Shown here: piece by piece, positions 8,736 through 18,308 of the stretch | Layout of the letters: every line of letters begins with the position of its first letter | Numbering within the stretch: the stretch's first letter is position 1 | Assembly: GCA_903882665.1 (NCBI GenBank) | Contig: CAIRXW010000023.1 | Location: 1-64,000, forward strand | Origin: an uncultured Chlorobiaceae bacterium | GTDB lineage: Bacteria > Bacteroidota > Chlorobiia > Chlorobiales > Chlorobiaceae | DNA length: 64,000 nucleotides | Direction: 5' to 3' | Translations under genes and position numbers: made by a program | The notes under the pieces: model-generated | Database searches by the model: none | The model's input: only the letters and a program-made list of their open reading frames with translations | Told to the model about the DNA's origin: nothing

Positions 8736-10037
8736 TTACTTTTTTCCGTTTGCCCCATCAACCATTACCTGAAGTTCAGCACGACCGACTGCATAACGTT
8801 CAAGTTCTATCCCCTGCTCGATGGCTTCCCATGCCTGGCGGATACTTGTCGCCCCGGCTTTGGGGCCCATGGGATGACCGAAAACCCCGCGACCAGGCAC
8901 AAAGCCAAAGTCAACACTGCCCACCTTGCGGTAGACCGTTTCAAGTGTCAGCGCTGAATCGCTTCCTCCCGGAACGGGAAGCGAGCGCTTGAGATGGCCA
9001 AAATCCTGCAGACACTCCGCGATATTGGCTTTTACCTCCTCTTCAGGGGTCATCATCCTGCTTCCGAAGCCGGGCATGATGATCGAATCAAGACCTGCAA
9101 GCCGCTGAAGCTTGGTCATTACCCGTGAATGAACGCCATACTTCTCCATCCTGCTGAAAGCGGCTATAAAGGGGAAGTGACCAATCAGAGGCACTTTCGT
9201 GTGTCGGGCAAGCATTCTGACTGCACTGAGCCCAATCGGGAAGGCATTGACGAGCAGCGCATTTGCCCCGTTACTGACGGCAATGTCGTGCTGCTCAAGG
9301 AGCCGGTCAACCTCATCGGTGATGTTGGCAAGATAGATTTTCGGCTCACCGGTCTCCCTTTCTGCCCGAACTCGGGCTTCTCCGAGCACGCGGGATCGTT
9401 CGATAAGGGTTGACCAGTCAACATCGGCAAGCATTTCGTCATCTTTGGCGATATCAAGCCCGCCGAGCCAGCTCTGGTAAGCGATTTCGGCAAATTGGGC
9501 TGGAGTAAGACCGATATTGGGCTTTACCACCCCGAAAAAAATCGGGCGGTTATAGGCCTGCAGGAGGTCGCGAATACCATCAATACCGAATTTCGGGCCA
9601 TCAAAGGCCTTGAGATAAGAGTCCGGAAAGCCGATATCAAGCAGCTTGACCACTGGTATGCCTGGAGTAAAAAAAACGCCCTCCCCGCAAACCGCAGAGA
9701 GCAGATTGGGCAGTTTTGTGCCAAAATTGCAGTGAGGATGTGCAATAGTGACACGGCAGGCATGAACAGGGCCGGATTCAAAATGCTGCACCGGATAGCT
9801 GAGCGCCGCAAGCTCTCCCTCTACCGTCAGGCTGATCACCTTGGCGGCATACCTGGGGCGAAAATCTTCATCCTGATCAACACGTTTCCACTGTGCCGTC
9901 GATTGTTCACTGCAGAAATGGGCAAGCGCGGTCTCAATATCTCCAACACACTCCAGATAGTAGTCAAGCGTCAGATAGTCAGCCATGTCGAGCTGCTCTT
10001 TTGAAGCAAAAAAACCTCTTATATCCTCACTGTTCAT
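8736..10037 (-). CDS. RuBisCO-like protein (form IV RLP)
   Basis: This 433-residue protein follows the RuBisCO large-subunit layout: N-terminal domain, then a TIM barrel. Lys172 (VVKPNIG) aligns with the catalytic K175, and the metal-site segment AKDDEM keeps the carbamylatable Lys198, Asp200 and Glu201. Other positions diverge: the second active-site lysine of the KPK motif is Asn, and loop 6 reads [14 protein letters not shown] without the K334 that stabilises CO2 fixation. It therefore should not fix CO2. Family knowledge: the green-sulfur-bacterial RLP is needed for normal sulfur oxidation and stress tolerance, but its reaction is unresolved, whereas some other RLPs act as enolases or isomerases in methionine salvage. 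A strong hairpin lies 25-43 bp before the ATG. Confidence 0.95.
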   Translation of the reverse strand: MNSEDIRGFFASKEQLDMADYLTLDYYLECVGDIETALAHFCSEQSTAQWKRVDQDEDFRPRYAAKVISLTVEGELAALSYPVQHFESGPVHACRVTIAHPHCNFGTKLPNLLSAVCGEGVFFTPGIPVVKLLDIGFPDSYLKAFDGPKFGIDGIRDLLQAYNRPIFFGVVKPNIGLTPAQFAEIAYQSWLGGLDIAKDDEMLADVDWSTLIERSRVLGEARVRAERETGEPKIYLANITDEVDRLLEQHDIAVSNGANALLVNAFPIGLSAVRMLARHTKVPLIGHFPFIAAFSRMEKYGVHSRVMTKLQRLAGLDSIIMPGFGSRMMTPEEEVKANIAECLQDFGHLKRSLPVPGGSDSALTLETVYRKVGSVDFGFVPGRGVFGHPMGPKAGATSIRQAWEAIEQGIELERYAVGRAELQVMVDGANGKK

Positions 10038-10061
10038 AGAATAACATCATACCCCCCCACT

Positions 10062-10080
10062 CTTCCGGCCTGGCCGGAAG
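10062..10080 (-). promoter_or_regulatory. Hairpin in the leader of the RuBisCO-like gene
   Basis: A perfect 9-bp inverted repeat (CTTCCGGCC / GGCCGGAAG) is separated by a single base and flanked by C-rich and G-rich runs that could extend pairing (CCCC at 10052-10057, GGGG at 10088-10091). It sits between the LsrF-like gene and the RLP start and has no T-tract on the minus strand. It could therefore stabilise or process the mRNA or attenuate translation rather than terminate transcription. A one-base loop cannot form as such, so the innermost pairs must open, or a protein may bind the DNA palindrome. Confidence 0.55.
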
Positions 10081-10179
10081 GAGCCGAGGGGTGCCCATTA
10101 AGAAAATCGAACTCTTTTAAATAATACCGCAGCAGGCCACGTAAACCGGCTGCAGTCGAAGTATTTCACCCGTCAAGAA

Positions 10180-11061
10180 TTACCCTTCAGCCTTGATGGT
10201 ATTGAAATAATCAAAGGCATCCTCGGCACTCACGCCCTCATGCACCACTTTGTTGACAGCCTTCATCATGGCAAGCGGAGCATCGCTCTGGAAAATATTG
10301 CGCCCCATATCAACACCTGATGCGCCTTCATCAATAGCTTTGCGGGACATTGCAAGGGCTTCGAGCTCGGGAAGTTTTTTGCCACCAGCCATGACAATAG
10401 GCACCGGACACGACGCGACAATAGTATTGAAATCTTCAGGCACATAATAGGTCTTGACAATCTGCGCGCCAAGCTCGGCAGCCATCCGGCAGGCAAGCCT
10501 GAAGTATTTGGCATCGCGTACCATATCCTTGCCGACTGCGGTCACCGCCATGGTTGGAATACCGTAACGCAGACCCATATCAACAAGCCTTGTCATGTTG
10601 TGGATGGAGCGGGTCTCATATTCGCCACCGATGAAGATCTGCAGGGTTATTGCGGCAACGTTCATACGGATGGCATCCTCGATATCGACGGCAAGCTCTT
10701 CGTCGGAAAGCTCCTTGAGAATGCTCGGGCCACCGCTGCAGCGCATCACAACCGCCCTGGTAAGGCTTGGCGGAACGGTGGTTCGCAAAATACCACGGGT
10801 CAGCATAATGGCATCGGCGTAAGGCATGAGCGGAACGATGTTGACATCCGGACGTTCAAGACCGGTGGTCGGTCCCTGAAAGTAGCCATGATCGATAGCA
10901 AGCATGACGGTTTTTCCGGTGTCGGGCCTGAATATCCTCGACAGGCGGTTTTTCATTCCCCAATCAAGGGAGTGGGCGCCTTTAAGAAAAAATCCGTGTG
11001 TGTTGACCGGAGTGTCGAGATAGTACTCTTTTGCCTGTTTGTCTTTATCGTATTCTGCCAT
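10180..11061 (-). CDS. LsrF/DhnA-type class I aldolase (3-hydroxy-5-phosphonooxypentane-2,4-dione thiolase-like)
   Basis: The 293-residue TIM-barrel protein closely resembles the AI-2 degradation enzyme LsrF along its whole length: [52 protein letters not shown] with the Schiff-base lysine near 217, [15 protein letters not shown] and [15 protein letters not shown]. LsrF splits phospho-AI-2-derived 3-hydroxy-5-phosphooxypentane-2,4-dione with CoA to DHAP and acetyl-CoA. No other lsr gene (kinase, transporter, repressor) is present; instead it lies between the RLP gene and a bifunctional aldolase/dehydrogenase. It probably handles a related branched or keto pentose phosphate; that substrate is inference. 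The spacing to its neighbours (58 bp and 142 bp) fits one transcript. Confidence 0.9.
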   Translation of the reverse strand: MAEYDKDKQAKEYYLDTPVNTHGFFLKGAHSLDWGMKNRLSRIFRPDTGKTVMLAIDHGYFQGPTTGLERPDVNIVPLMPYADAIMLTRGILRTTVPPSLTRAVVMRCSGGPSILKELSDEELAVDIEDAIRMNVAAITLQIFIGGEYETRSIHNMTRLVDMGLRYGIPTMAVTAVGKDMVRDAKYFRLACRMAAELGAQIVKTYYVPEDFNTIVASCPVPIVMAGGKKLPELEALAMSRKAIDEGASGVDMGRNIFQSDAPLAMMKAVNKVVHEGVSAEDAFDYFNTIKAEG

Positions 11062-11119
11062 GATGGTTGCTCTCCGCTTTTTCGATTATGATTGTTATTA
11101 TGGATAGACTCTCTTTCGT

Positions 11120-13237
11120 TCAGCGAAGCGCGGCTGCAATGTTGCCGCCATCCACTGTGGTAATTGAACCGGTTGTCCTGATTTCGAGCGCAAGATGGAC
11201 AAAGGCATCTGCGACATCTTCGGCGGTCACCTCAAGCTGCAAGAGGTTTCCGGCCATGTACTCTTTTTCACTCAGGCCGCGGGCTGTTGATCGGGCCTTG
11301 ATCATCTCTTCGGTCAAGAGGCCGCTGCGAATGCGGTCGGCATTGATTCCGTTTGAGCGAATGCCGTCACGTCCGTGGTCAAGGGCATATTGGCGCATAA
11401 GAAAAAGCGTCGCCGCCTTGGCCAGACCATAAGGGCCAAAGTCCGGACCGGGATTGACCGCCTGTTTTGAAACGTTGAAAAGCAGAACACCGCCGGTTCC
11501 CTGGAGCTTCATCACCCTGACCGCCTCCTGGGCAATGGACTGGTGTGAAAAAAAGTTGATTTCAAAGCTCTTGCGCAATAGATCGTCGGAAACGTCACCA
11601 ATGCGCCCCTGTATGGCTGCGCCGACGTTGGAGACGATAATGTCTACACCACCGAAGCGGCGGCAGGCAGCGTCAAAAGCGGCGCGGATATCACCCCTTG
11701 AGGTGACGTCGCAGGTGAGGGCAAGAAGGTTGCCGCCAAGCTCCTCCGATGCACGATCGAGTGCTTCACGGGTCAGATCCAGAATGACCAACTCAGCCCC
11801 TTTCTGGCGGAAAGCTTTGGCCGTGGCAAGGCCTATACCGCTTGCGGCTCCTGTAACGAGAACAATTTTACCGGCAAAAACATCATGATGGACCTTGGTC
11901 ATCTTGGCCTGCTCCATGTCCCAGTACTCTATCTCAAAGGCCTCCCGGTCACTGATGGATTCAAAGGTACCCACCGATTCGGCATCAAGGATAGCCGAGG
12001 CGGTACCTGTTGCAATGTCGGCGTTGACTGCGGCTGATTCTGCCGTTTTACCAAGACCGAAAAGCCCGAGGCCGGGAACAAGCACCACTCTTGGCAAGGG
12101 GTCGAGCATGGTTACCGGCATGTTGGCAGCCTGCTGCTGTGTAGTAAAATAGTCGATATACTCCTGACGGTAGTGCTGTACGGCCTCATGCACAGCAGCC
12201 TTGAATCCCTCAATATCAGCCGCATCGGGAGCAGGAACAACAAGCGGCTTGTTTTTTGTGCGGATAATGAAGTCGGGCGTCATGGCGCCCCTTTGACTTA
12301 TGCAGGAAAGATCAACGCTGTTAACATAGTCAAGAATAGCGGATGAAGTACGAAAATCAAGAATAAACTGATGGTACTCGCGCATACCGAAAGCCTTTTC
12401 ATCAACACAGGCGCCCCTGATGACGGGAGCCGTCACTTCAACCGAAGCAATTTCGGCTGGCAGCGTTACCGATGGAAAAATTTTTCTGCCCGCTTTGGCT
12501 ATCCGCTCTTCAAGTATGTTGACAGCCTCTATCATGCGCCGGTAGCCCTCACTGGCTGTTGAGCCGAAAGTGACCAGACCGTGCTTTTGAAGCACAAGTC
12601 CCTTGATTTCCGGATTTTCTTCATAAACGATAGCTGCTGCACGTGCAAGGCCAAGGCCAGGCTTTATATAGGGCACAGAACCAAAACCCTCACCAAGGGT
12701 TTCACCAACGAGAGCGACGCCATCGGGCTGATTGCTGAGGGTGAGCAAGGCGAACGAATGGGTGTGAAAAATAAAACGGTGTGGTAAAAAGGCGTGCAGG
12801 AGGGTCTCAATCGAAGGAGTAAGCCGGTGCTCGTCCATGTGGTCAGTCAAGCTGAACATGTTCAGAAGCAGAAGGTGTTTGAACTCTTTGGTCGAAAAAC
12901 GCCGAAGAGCCTCTTCGCTTACCTGATCGTTGCGGCTGAAGAGTTCTCCCAGTTTGCGTAGTGGGCCAAGCCGGAGGGGCGTGTAATCACACCCTGAAAC
13001 GCGGCTCAAATCGACGCCGCTTGCCTTGATCAGCAGGACATCAGCCCGGTTGCCAACCAGATCAACCAGTTCGCATTTGACTGAGGTGTTACCGCCGCCA
13101 TGCATCACCAGCGAGCTTTCGCGGCCAAGCAGACGGGAGGCATAGACCAGCTCGGCAAGTTCCGGCTGCATTTCGGTTGAACTGCACTGCTCTCTGAGAG
13201 AGCATTGAAGATCTGCGTCATTCCAAAGGTTCTGCAT
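11120..13237 (-). CDS. Bifunctional class II aldolase / short-chain dehydrogenase
   Basis: The 705-residue protein is a fusion. Residues about 20-270 form a class II aldolase/adducin domain, with zinc-ligand-type segments FHTHSFALLTL and LQKHGLVTFG. Residues about 455-705 form an SDR domain with the nucleotide loop VTGAASGIGLATAKAF and the catalytic motif YGLAK. The middle region is the linker typical of the RhaD/YuxG family. Relatives cleave rhamnulose-1-phosphate to DHAP and lactaldehyde and oxidise the aldehyde to lactate. No rhamnose kinase, isomerase or transporter is present here, so the natural substrate may be another deoxy-sugar phosphate, for example one from nucleoside or methylthioadenosine salvage. 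Its place beside the LsrF-like and RuBisCO-like genes supports a joint pathway. Confidence 0.92.
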   Translation of the reverse strand: MQNLWNDADLQCSLREQCSSTEMQPELAELVYASRLLGRESSLVMHGGGNTSVKCELVDLVGNRADVLLIKASGVDLSRVSGCDYTPLRLGPLRKLGELFSRNDQVSEEALRRFSTKEFKHLLLLNMFSLTDHMDEHRLTPSIETLLHAFLPHRFIFHTHSFALLTLSNQPDGVALVGETLGEGFGSVPYIKPGLGLARAAAIVYEENPEIKGLVLQKHGLVTFGSTASEGYRRMIEAVNILEERIAKAGRKIFPSVTLPAEIASVEVTAPVIRGACVDEKAFGMREYHQFILDFRTSSAILDYVNSVDLSCISQRGAMTPDFIIRTKNKPLVVPAPDAADIEGFKAAVHEAVQHYRQEYIDYFTTQQQAANMPVTMLDPLPRVVLVPGLGLFGLGKTAESAAVNADIATGTASAILDAESVGTFESISDREAFEIEYWDMEQAKMTKVHHDVFAGKIVLVTGAASGIGLATAKAFRQKGAELVILDLTREALDRASEELGGNLLALTCDVTSRGDIRAAFDAACRRFGGVDIIVSNVGAAIQGRIGDVSDDLLRKSFEINFFSHQSIAQEAVRVMKLQGTGGVLLFNVSKQAVNPGPDFGPYGLAKAATLFLMRQYALDHGRDGIRSNGINADRIRSGLLTEEMIKARSTARGLSEKEYMAGNLLQLEVTAEDVADAFVHLALEIRTTGSITTVDGGNIAAALR

Positions 13238-13315
13238 AAGAGATGATACTTCTCACACCCGAAATGCGGCGTGTATTGTTGAAAAATAACGATAGCAAAA
13301 AATCAACTCACCGGT

Positions 13316-13540
13316 TCATGCCCTGCCTTTTTTTTTCTTTTCATGCCACCCTTCAATCAAAAAGCCGGAACCGTAGATAAGCAGAAAGCCGGGAATCACA
13401 GCTCCAAGAAAAGAGAGTTTATCATCAATGGAGAGTAACTGGCCTGAAGACCAGATCATCCAGACAAGCAGGAACCAGATCGGCCCTACAAAAAGAAAAG
13501 TGGTATTCCAGAGTCTCTTGAAACTGTGTTGCATGACCAT
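13316..13540 (-). CDS. Small two-helix membrane protein, unknown function
   Basis: This 74-residue protein has two hydrophobic helices (about residues 14-31 and 42-62) and a strongly basic C-terminus (HEKKKKGRA), which suggests both ends face the cytoplasm. It lies 32 bp after bchV and 78 bp before the aldolase fusion on the same strand. An ATG at 13534 is an alternative start. No family was recognised. Its fixed position between bchV and the aldolase suggests it is a real gene, perhaps helping the membrane-bound hydratase. Confidence 0.65.
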   Translation of the reverse strand: MVMQHSFKRLWNTTFLFVGPIWFLLVWMIWSSGQLLSIDDKLSFLGAVIPGFLLIYGSGFLIEGWHEKKKKGRA

Positions 13541-13572
13541 TAAAGTATCTTAAAAAGAAGTGTTACCCGCCG

Positions 13573-14046
13573 TCAGATTTGGCCGTCAATGCGAAGCTTG
13601 CGTTCATTGCGTTTTTCAAGAATGATCCTGACCAGGTACTGCATCGCATTGAGCACGTAGGTGAAATAGGCAAGAAAGGCATCAATGATCAACACATCTC
13701 TGGAGGCTCCGACGTAAGCCAGAAAAAAATAGAGCAGGTGAAAAAATGCAGCAATGGTGCTGCCAATATCTTCCCACAAAAACTCTTTTGAGTAGACCCA
13801 TTTATTGAAAATTTCCTTTTCAAAAAACATGCCTGTAATGAAAAGAAGGGCAAAAAAAAGCGTCTTGAAGAGAATGGCGACGCTTACCCAGTATAAACTG
13901 GTAACAAACAGGGAGTTTGTATAAAGCGCTGTTGTGGTAAGACCAACAACAAAAAACATGAACTGGATGGGAGCAAGGATAATCTGGATATCGGTCCAGA
14001 TGGAAGCGTTTCTTTTGACAAGCTGTTCGGGGGTATAACGAGCCAT
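13573..14046 (-). CDS. bchV: 3-vinyl bacteriochlorophyllide hydratase (BchF/BchV family)
   Basis: The 157-residue membrane protein has four hydrophobic helices and the BchF-family signature near the N-terminus ([19 protein letters not shown], then LAPIQF). Conserved blocks [19 protein letters not shown] and [12 protein letters not shown] follow. BchF/BchV adds water to the C-3 vinyl group during synthesis of bacteriochlorophylls c, d and e, the chlorosome pigments. Green sulfur bacteria have two paralogues, and the one near the RuBisCO-like gene is BchV, which acts on highly methylated pigment precursors and influences the stereochemistry at C-3(1). The BchV assignment rests on this position; family membership rests on sequence. 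It is the first gene of the minus-strand cluster. Confidence 0.88.
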   Translation of the reverse strand: MARYTPEQLVKRNASIWTDIQIILAPIQFMFFVVGLTTTALYTNSLFVTSLYWVSVAILFKTLFFALLFITGMFFEKEIFNKWVYSKEFLWEDIGSTIAAFFHLLYFFLAYVGASRDVLIIDAFLAYFTYVLNAMQYLVRIILEKRNERKLRIDGQI

Positions 14047-14104
14047 CTCTCTTTTACGCTAAACTGATAAAAAAACTTTATGAGCCGGAGCTCGCCACCT
14101 GCCT

Positions 14105-14117
14105 GTTCACCGTGAAC
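14105..14117. promoter_or_regulatory. Operator-like palindrome upstream of bchV
   Basis: A perfect inverted repeat GTTCAC-C-GTGAAC lies about 60 bp upstream of the bchV ATG, in the gap between divergent bchV and recX. Its length and symmetry fit a dimeric repressor or activator site, but no matching regulator was identified. Confidence 0.35.
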
Positions 14118-14283
14118 GGATGGAATATAGTAAAATTGAAGAGAGAGAAAAAGCATCTGAGAGAGTGCTCATGCACAGAAAGAGTGGATTTACCGCAATA
14201 ACGATTTATTGTCCATATTTTTTTTGATTGGCGACGCTCGGCCAATTAGATTACCATGAAAATCATGGGGAGCGATATCCTTC

Positions 14284-14808
14284 ATGAAGCTGTTCAACAA
14301 AACGAAACGTATCACGCTCTTGATCATGGCCGACAGCAATACACCATCCGCAATGGCATTCGCCCTCAAACTGCTTGGGCTGCGCAATCACAGCCGCCGG
14401 GAACTTGAGCGGAAACTCCTGAAAAAGGGATATGGCGCTGAGAGCATTGCAGAGGTAGTGGAGAAGCTGACAAGCCGGGGTGTGCTTGACGACAGGGCAT
14501 TCGGCATAGAACTGATCAGAAGCCGCTCAAACAGAAAACCGGCGGGGAAATTGAAAATCGGTGCGGAACTCCGAAAAAAAGGGGTGTCGGAGGCCATTGT
14601 CGGAGAACTCCTCAAGGAGTATGACAGCGCGGCACTCTGCTGCCGGGCGGCAGAAAAAAAACTCCGTTCACTGCATGAGGCTACCGATGCCGACCGCAAA
14701 AGAAAACTTGAAGTTTTCCTCTCGAACCGGGGATTTGAGTGGCGGGAAATTCAAGCAGCACTCAGTCTGCTGCTGCAATCGAGTATGGATTTTGAGGAAC
14801 CCTGCTGA
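14284..14808 (+). CDS. recX: Regulatory protein RecX
   Basis: This 174-residue protein is built of three-helix repeats typical of RecX: ALKLLGLRNHSRRELERKLL, VVEKLTSRGVLDDRAFGIEL and LKIGAELRKKGVSEAIV. RecX binds the RecA filament and limits recombinase activity. The first ATG is at 14284; a second at 14326 (MADSNTPS) would give 160 residues and lies closer to the conserved region, so the exact start is uncertain. recA is not adjacent. The gene is divergent from bchV and converges on pyrH with a 10-bp gap. Confidence 0.9.
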   Translation: MKLFNKTKRITLLIMADSNTPSAMAFALKLLGLRNHSRRELERKLLKKGYGAESIAEVVEKLTSRGVLDDRAFGIELIRSRSNRKPAGKLKIGAELRKKGVSEAIVGELLKEYDSAALCCRAAEKKLRSLHEATDADRKRKLEVFLSNRGFEWREIQAALSLLLQSSMDFEEPC

Positions 14809-14818
14809 GCCCCCGCCA

Positions 14819-15529
14819 TCACCCGTGTACCAGTGAGCCAACCTTTTCACCACGCAGCAATCTGGTGAAATTCCCTTTTTCGTTCATGTTCATGACCACA
14901 ATGGGTAGTGCATTTTCGCTGCAGAGGGTAATCGCGGTCATATCCATAACCCGAAGGTTTTTGCGTATCACATCAAGGTAGGATATATCGGCGAAAAACT
15001 CTGCGTTGCAATTTTTTTCAGGATCGGAATCGTAGACACCATCAACACGTGTGCCTTTGACAATAATATCAGCTTCAATCTCGATAGCCCTCAGTGATGC
15101 CGCTGTGTCGGTGGTAAAATAGGGATTTCCTGTGCCTGCACCGAAAATAACGACCCGTCCCTTTTCGAGGTGGCGGACAGCCTTGCGCCGAATAAATGGC
15201 TCAGCCATCTGCTCCATTTTTATGGCCGTCTGGAGGCGGGTAAAGATCCCTTTGCGTTCAAGCGCGTCCTGAAAGGCCAACGCATTGATTACTGTTGCAA
15301 GCATACCCATATAGTCGGCCTGTACACGATCCATTTTCGCTGCAGCTTCTGACATTCCGCGAAAAATATTGCCTCCACCAATCACCAGTGCAATCTGGGC
15401 TCCCATGTCACGGGCCTCCCTGATCTCCTCGGCATACCGTTCAAGCATCTCGGGGTTGATGCCGTATCCATCCTCTCCGGCAAGTGCTTCGCCGCTTAAT
15501 TTCAGCAAGATGCGCTTGTAATGAAGCAT
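14819..15529 (-). CDS. pyrH: Uridylate kinase (UMP kinase)
   Basis: The 236-residue protein belongs to the amino-acid-kinase fold. It begins with [14 protein letters not shown] (phosphate loop) and contains [11 protein letters not shown] and [17 protein letters not shown], all standard PyrH motifs. It phosphorylates UMP to UDP in pyrimidine nucleotide synthesis. It is the last gene of the rplM-rpsI-rpsB-tsf cluster, a common bacterial order. A strong terminator between tsf and pyrH implies it also has its own promoter or is expressed by read-through. Confidence 0.98.
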   Translation of the reverse strand: MLHYKRILLKLSGEALAGEDGYGINPEMLERYAEEIREARDMGAQIALVIGGGNIFRGMSEAAAKMDRVQADYMGMLATVINALAFQDALERKGIFTRLQTAIKMEQMAEPFIRRKAVRHLEKGRVVIFGAGTGNPYFTTDTAASLRAIEIEADIIVKGTRVDGVYDSDPEKNCNAEFFADISYLDVIRKNLRVMDMTAITLCSENALPIVVMNMNEKGNFTRLLRGEKVGSLVHG

Positions 15530-15586
15530 ATCCTTATCCTCAGAAAGAAATGGTTAATGAAAACAACACCGCAACAAGTTATGTAC

Positions 15587-15622
15587 AAAAAAAAGGCCTC
15601 GCAACAACGAGGCCTTTTTTTT
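15587..15622 (-). terminator. Rho-independent terminator after tsf
   Basis: A perfect 7-bp stem (GGCCTCG / CGAGGCC) with a CAACAA loop is flanked by A8 and T8. The T-tract partly forms the tsf stop codon. It can work on both strands, but the tsf direction is the functional one. It separates tsf from pyrH. Confidence 0.9.
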
Positions 15623-16487
15623 ATTCTCCCAATTTACAACGGACAAATTCTATCACATCAACCTTTGCTTGATGCTTTTTGCGGAACTCAACAAGCACAT
15701 CAGAGACCTTTGTGGTGTTGTCTTTGATGAAAAACTGCTCACTAAGCACGACATCCTGGTAATACTTTTCGAGCCTGCCAACAACGATCTTGTCGACAAA
15801 AGCCTCTTTCTTGCCCTGTTCAAGAGCCTGCTGACGATAAATTTCAGACTCTTTTGCAATATAATCGGCTGGAACAAAGGAGCGATCAACCACAATCGGT
15901 GCGGCTGCAGCAACCTGCATGGCAAGATCTTTTGCCAGTTCACCAACCAGCCCGGGCTTGTCGGTGGCGACATGAATGATGGCGCCGAGCTGTGAACCCG
16001 GATGAAGATAGGCCTCGACAATACCATCCCTGGCATCAAGATAGACGAGGCGCTTGAGGCTGATTTTTTCGCCAAGCTTGCCGGTCATGGTCTTGATGGC
16101 GTCGTCCACTATTTCGCCGCCAAAGGCCTCACCGAGCGTCAGCGTCAAGAGTGCTTCGGGAGAGGTGGTGGACGATGCAAGTGCAAGATCGGCAAGTGCA
16201 GCGGTAAAGCTGGTGAAAACTTCACCACGGGCGACGAAGTCTGTCTCGCAGTTCAGTTCAAGAATAACACCGGTTTTGTGGTCGGCGGTCATTCTGATGG
16301 CGACCATACCCTCCCGTGCATCGCGGTCTGCACGCTTGGCAGCAAGAGCTGCTCCTTTCTTGCGCAGATAGTCGATAGCCTGCTGCATATCCCCTCCGGT
16401 CTCATCGAGGGCTTTCTTGCAGTCCATCATACCTGCGCCTGTTATATCACGAAGACTTTTAACGTCTTTTGCTGAAGTCTGGCTCAT
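15621..16487 (-). CDS. tsf: Translation elongation factor Ts
   Basis: The 288-residue protein starts at the ATG at 16487 ([19 protein letters not shown]). The N-terminal UBA-like domain carries [12 protein letters not shown] and the motif [14 protein letters not shown] follows, both diagnostic of EF-Ts. It regenerates EF-Tu-GTP from EF-Tu-GDP. The open frame continues 35 codons upstream but overlaps the rpsB 3' end with unconserved basic sequence, so the downstream start is preferred. It follows rpsB by 34 bp. Confidence 0.98.
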   Translation of the reverse strand: MSQTSAKDVKSLRDITGAGMMDCKKALDETGGDMQQAIDYLRKKGAALAAKRADRDAREGMVAIRMTADHKTGVILELNCETDFVARGEVFTSFTAALADLALASSTTSPEALLTLTLGEAFGGEIVDDAIKTMTGKLGEKISLKRLVYLDARDGIVEAYLHPGSQLGAIIHVATDKPGLVGELAKDLAMQVAAAAPIVVDRSFVPADYIAKESEIYRQQALEQGKKEAFVDKIVVGRLEKYYQDVVLSEQFFIKDNTTKVSDVLVEFRKKHQAKVDVIEFVRCKLGE

Positions 16488-16521
16488 TGAAATTTCACTC
16501 TTATTGATTATATGGCTCTGT

Positions 16522-17283
16522 TTATTCGCTGATCTCTTCCTTTTCGTCGCTGCCGGCCTCTTCGACTTCATCCATCTCGGCAAGCACCTCATTTTCGACC
16601 TTCAGTTCGCGTGCCTTGATGACGATATCAGCAACGGCCTTGACCATCAACTGAATGGAGCGGATAGCATCGTCATTGGCTGGAATGACAAAATCAACAA
16701 GTTCAGGATCGCAATTGGTATCGACCATGGCAATAATGGGAATACCGAGTGAACGCGCCTCCTTGATGGCAATATGCTCTTTCTTGATATCAACAATAAA
16801 AAGTGCGGCTGGAAGGCGGTTCATGGTGGCAATACCACCAAGGATCCTCATGAGCTTCTCTTTTTCACGACCAAGCATGAGACGCTCTTTCTTGGTAATC
16901 ATGTCATAGGTGCCATCAGTCGCCATCCGGTCAATCGAGTTCATGCGCCTGATGCTCTGGCGAATCGTCTGGAAATTGGTAAGCATACCACCCAGCCAAC
17001 GCTCGCAGACATAAGGCATACCTGCCCGCTCTGCCTGTTCGGCAATAATGTGCTTGGCCTGTTTTTTGGTGCCGACAAACATGATCTCCCTGCCTGTCTG
17101 CGCGATTGCTTCAAGGGCTTTCAGGGCCTCATCGGCAAGAACAACCGTTTTCTGCAAATCAATAATATGAACACCGTTCTTTTCCATGAAAATATACGGC
17201 TTCATTTTCGGACACCAGCGACGTGCAAGGTGACCGAAGTGGACTCCTGCGCGGAGCATCTCTTCAAGCTGAAAATGTGACAT
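16522..17283 (-). CDS. rpsB: 30S ribosomal protein S2
   Basis: The protein has 253 residues from the ATG at 17283 ([18 protein letters not shown]). Conserved S2 segments are [43 protein letters not shown] and [20 protein letters not shown]. The C-terminus is an acidic tail rich in Glu. The open frame extends 25 codons upstream without conservation. A 168-bp gap separates it from rpsI and may contain a leader or promoter for the rpsB-tsf pair; no clear hairpin-T terminator was seen in it. Confidence 0.98.
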   Translation of the reverse strand: MSHFQLEEMLRAGVHFGHLARRWCPKMKPYIFMEKNGVHIIDLQKTVVLADEALKALEAIAQTGREIMFVGTKKQAKHIIAEQAERAGMPYVCERWLGGMLTNFQTIRQSIRRMNSIDRMATDGTYDMITKKERLMLGREKEKLMRILGGIATMNRLPAALFIVDIKKEHIAIKEARSLGIPIIAMVDTNCDPELVDFVIPANDDAIRSIQLMVKAVADIVIKARELKVENEVLAEMDEVEEAGSDEKEEISE

Positions 17284-17451
17284 GAGTGCGTTTTTGTGAT
17301 TTAGTTGTTCCTCTACCAAACCTCTACCCACCGGTATCCGGCGCAGGGCATCGGACACTTCCGGAGAGCTTCATCTGAATGGAGTTCAGAATGGCATGAT
17401 ATGCGAAGTTGTGTTCTGAAATAGAATAAAGCTGACAATAACACCACCAGA

Positions 17452-17841
17452 TTAACGTTTTGAGAACTGGAAGCGTTTGCGGGCTTTTTTGCGACCGAAT
17501 TTTTTCCGCTCAACCATACGTGGATCTCTGGTCAGAAGCCTCTCTGTTTTAAGAATGGCACGGGCAGCATCGTCAAATTCGGTAAGAGCACGGGCAATTG
17601 CAAGGCTCACGGCGCCGGACTGGCCACTGACACCGCCTCCCTGAACATTGATCTTGATATCAAATTGTTCGGCTCTTTCAGTAATGACGAGAGGACGAAG
17701 TGCCTGCTGGCGCTTGAACTCATCCTTGAAGTACTCTTCAATCGGCAGTTTGTTGACAATAACCCGGCCTTTTCCCGGAATCATAAAAGCTCGAGCCACC
17801 GAGGTTTTACGGCGACCTACTGTATCGATAACCTCTTTCAT
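17452..17841 (-). CDS. rpsI: 30S ribosomal protein S9
   Basis: This 129-residue protein, started at the ATG at 17841, contains [31 protein letters not shown] and the basic tail [16 protein letters not shown], which reaches the ribosomal P site. It follows rplM by 17 bp, the usual L13-S9 pair. A TTG two codons upstream is less likely. Confidence 0.98.
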   Translation of the reverse strand: MKEVIDTVGRRKTSVARAFMIPGKGRVIVNKLPIEEYFKDEFKRQQALRPLVITERAEQFDIKINVQGGGVSGQSGAVSLAIARALTEFDDAARAILKTERLLTRDPRMVERKKFGRKKARKRFQFSKR

Positions 17842-17858
17842 TCCCAATGCTTTAATAT

Positions 17859-18308
17859 TTAGTTTACCTTCATTTCAACAGGAGACTGCGAAGCGTGCGG
17901 GTGCTCAGCGCCTGCATAGACCTTGAGTTTTCTGAACAACTGGCGACCGAGATTGTTGTGCGGCAACATTCCCCACACAGCATTTTCGATAATTCTTTCC
18001 GGTTTTTTCTTCAGCAAATCCTTGACGTGATCAACCTTGACTCCACCCGGATACTGGGAGTGCGAGAAGTAGCTTTTCTGCTCCTCTTTTTTGCCGCTGA
18101 GCGCAATTTTTTCGGCATTGGTTACCACAATGAAGTCACCGGTATCGATATGCGGCGTAAACTGTGCCTTGTGCTTGCCCCTGAGGACTTTTGCAATTTC
18201 AGAAGCCATGCGGCCCAAAACCTGGCCTTCGGCGTCAACAACGTACCACTTGCGCTCAACTTCTGCCGGCTTTGCTGAATATGTCTTGAAACTTATCGTC
18301 TTACTCAT
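17859..18308 (-). CDS. rplM: 50S ribosomal protein L13
   Basis: The 149-residue protein carries L13 signatures: [39 protein letters not shown] and [19 protein letters not shown]. It is the first gene of the translation cluster and is divergent from der; the 154-bp shared gap must hold promoters for both. A TATAAT match on the minus strand lies in that gap, but no good -35 partner was found. Confidence 0.98.
   Translation of the reverse strand: MSKTISFKTYSAKPAEVERKWYVVDAEGQVLGRMASEIAKVLRGKHKAQFTPHIDTGDFIVVTNAEKIALSGKKEEQKSYFSHSQYPGGVKVDHVKDLLKKKPERIIENAVWGMLPHNNLGRQLFRKLKVYAGAEHPHASQSPVEMKVN

Noticed and set aside
10180-11061. An AI-2 (lsr) quorum-sensing degradation operon
   Set aside because: Only an LsrF-type enzyme is present; there is no LsrK, LsrG, LsrR or transporter, so AI-2 processing is not supported.
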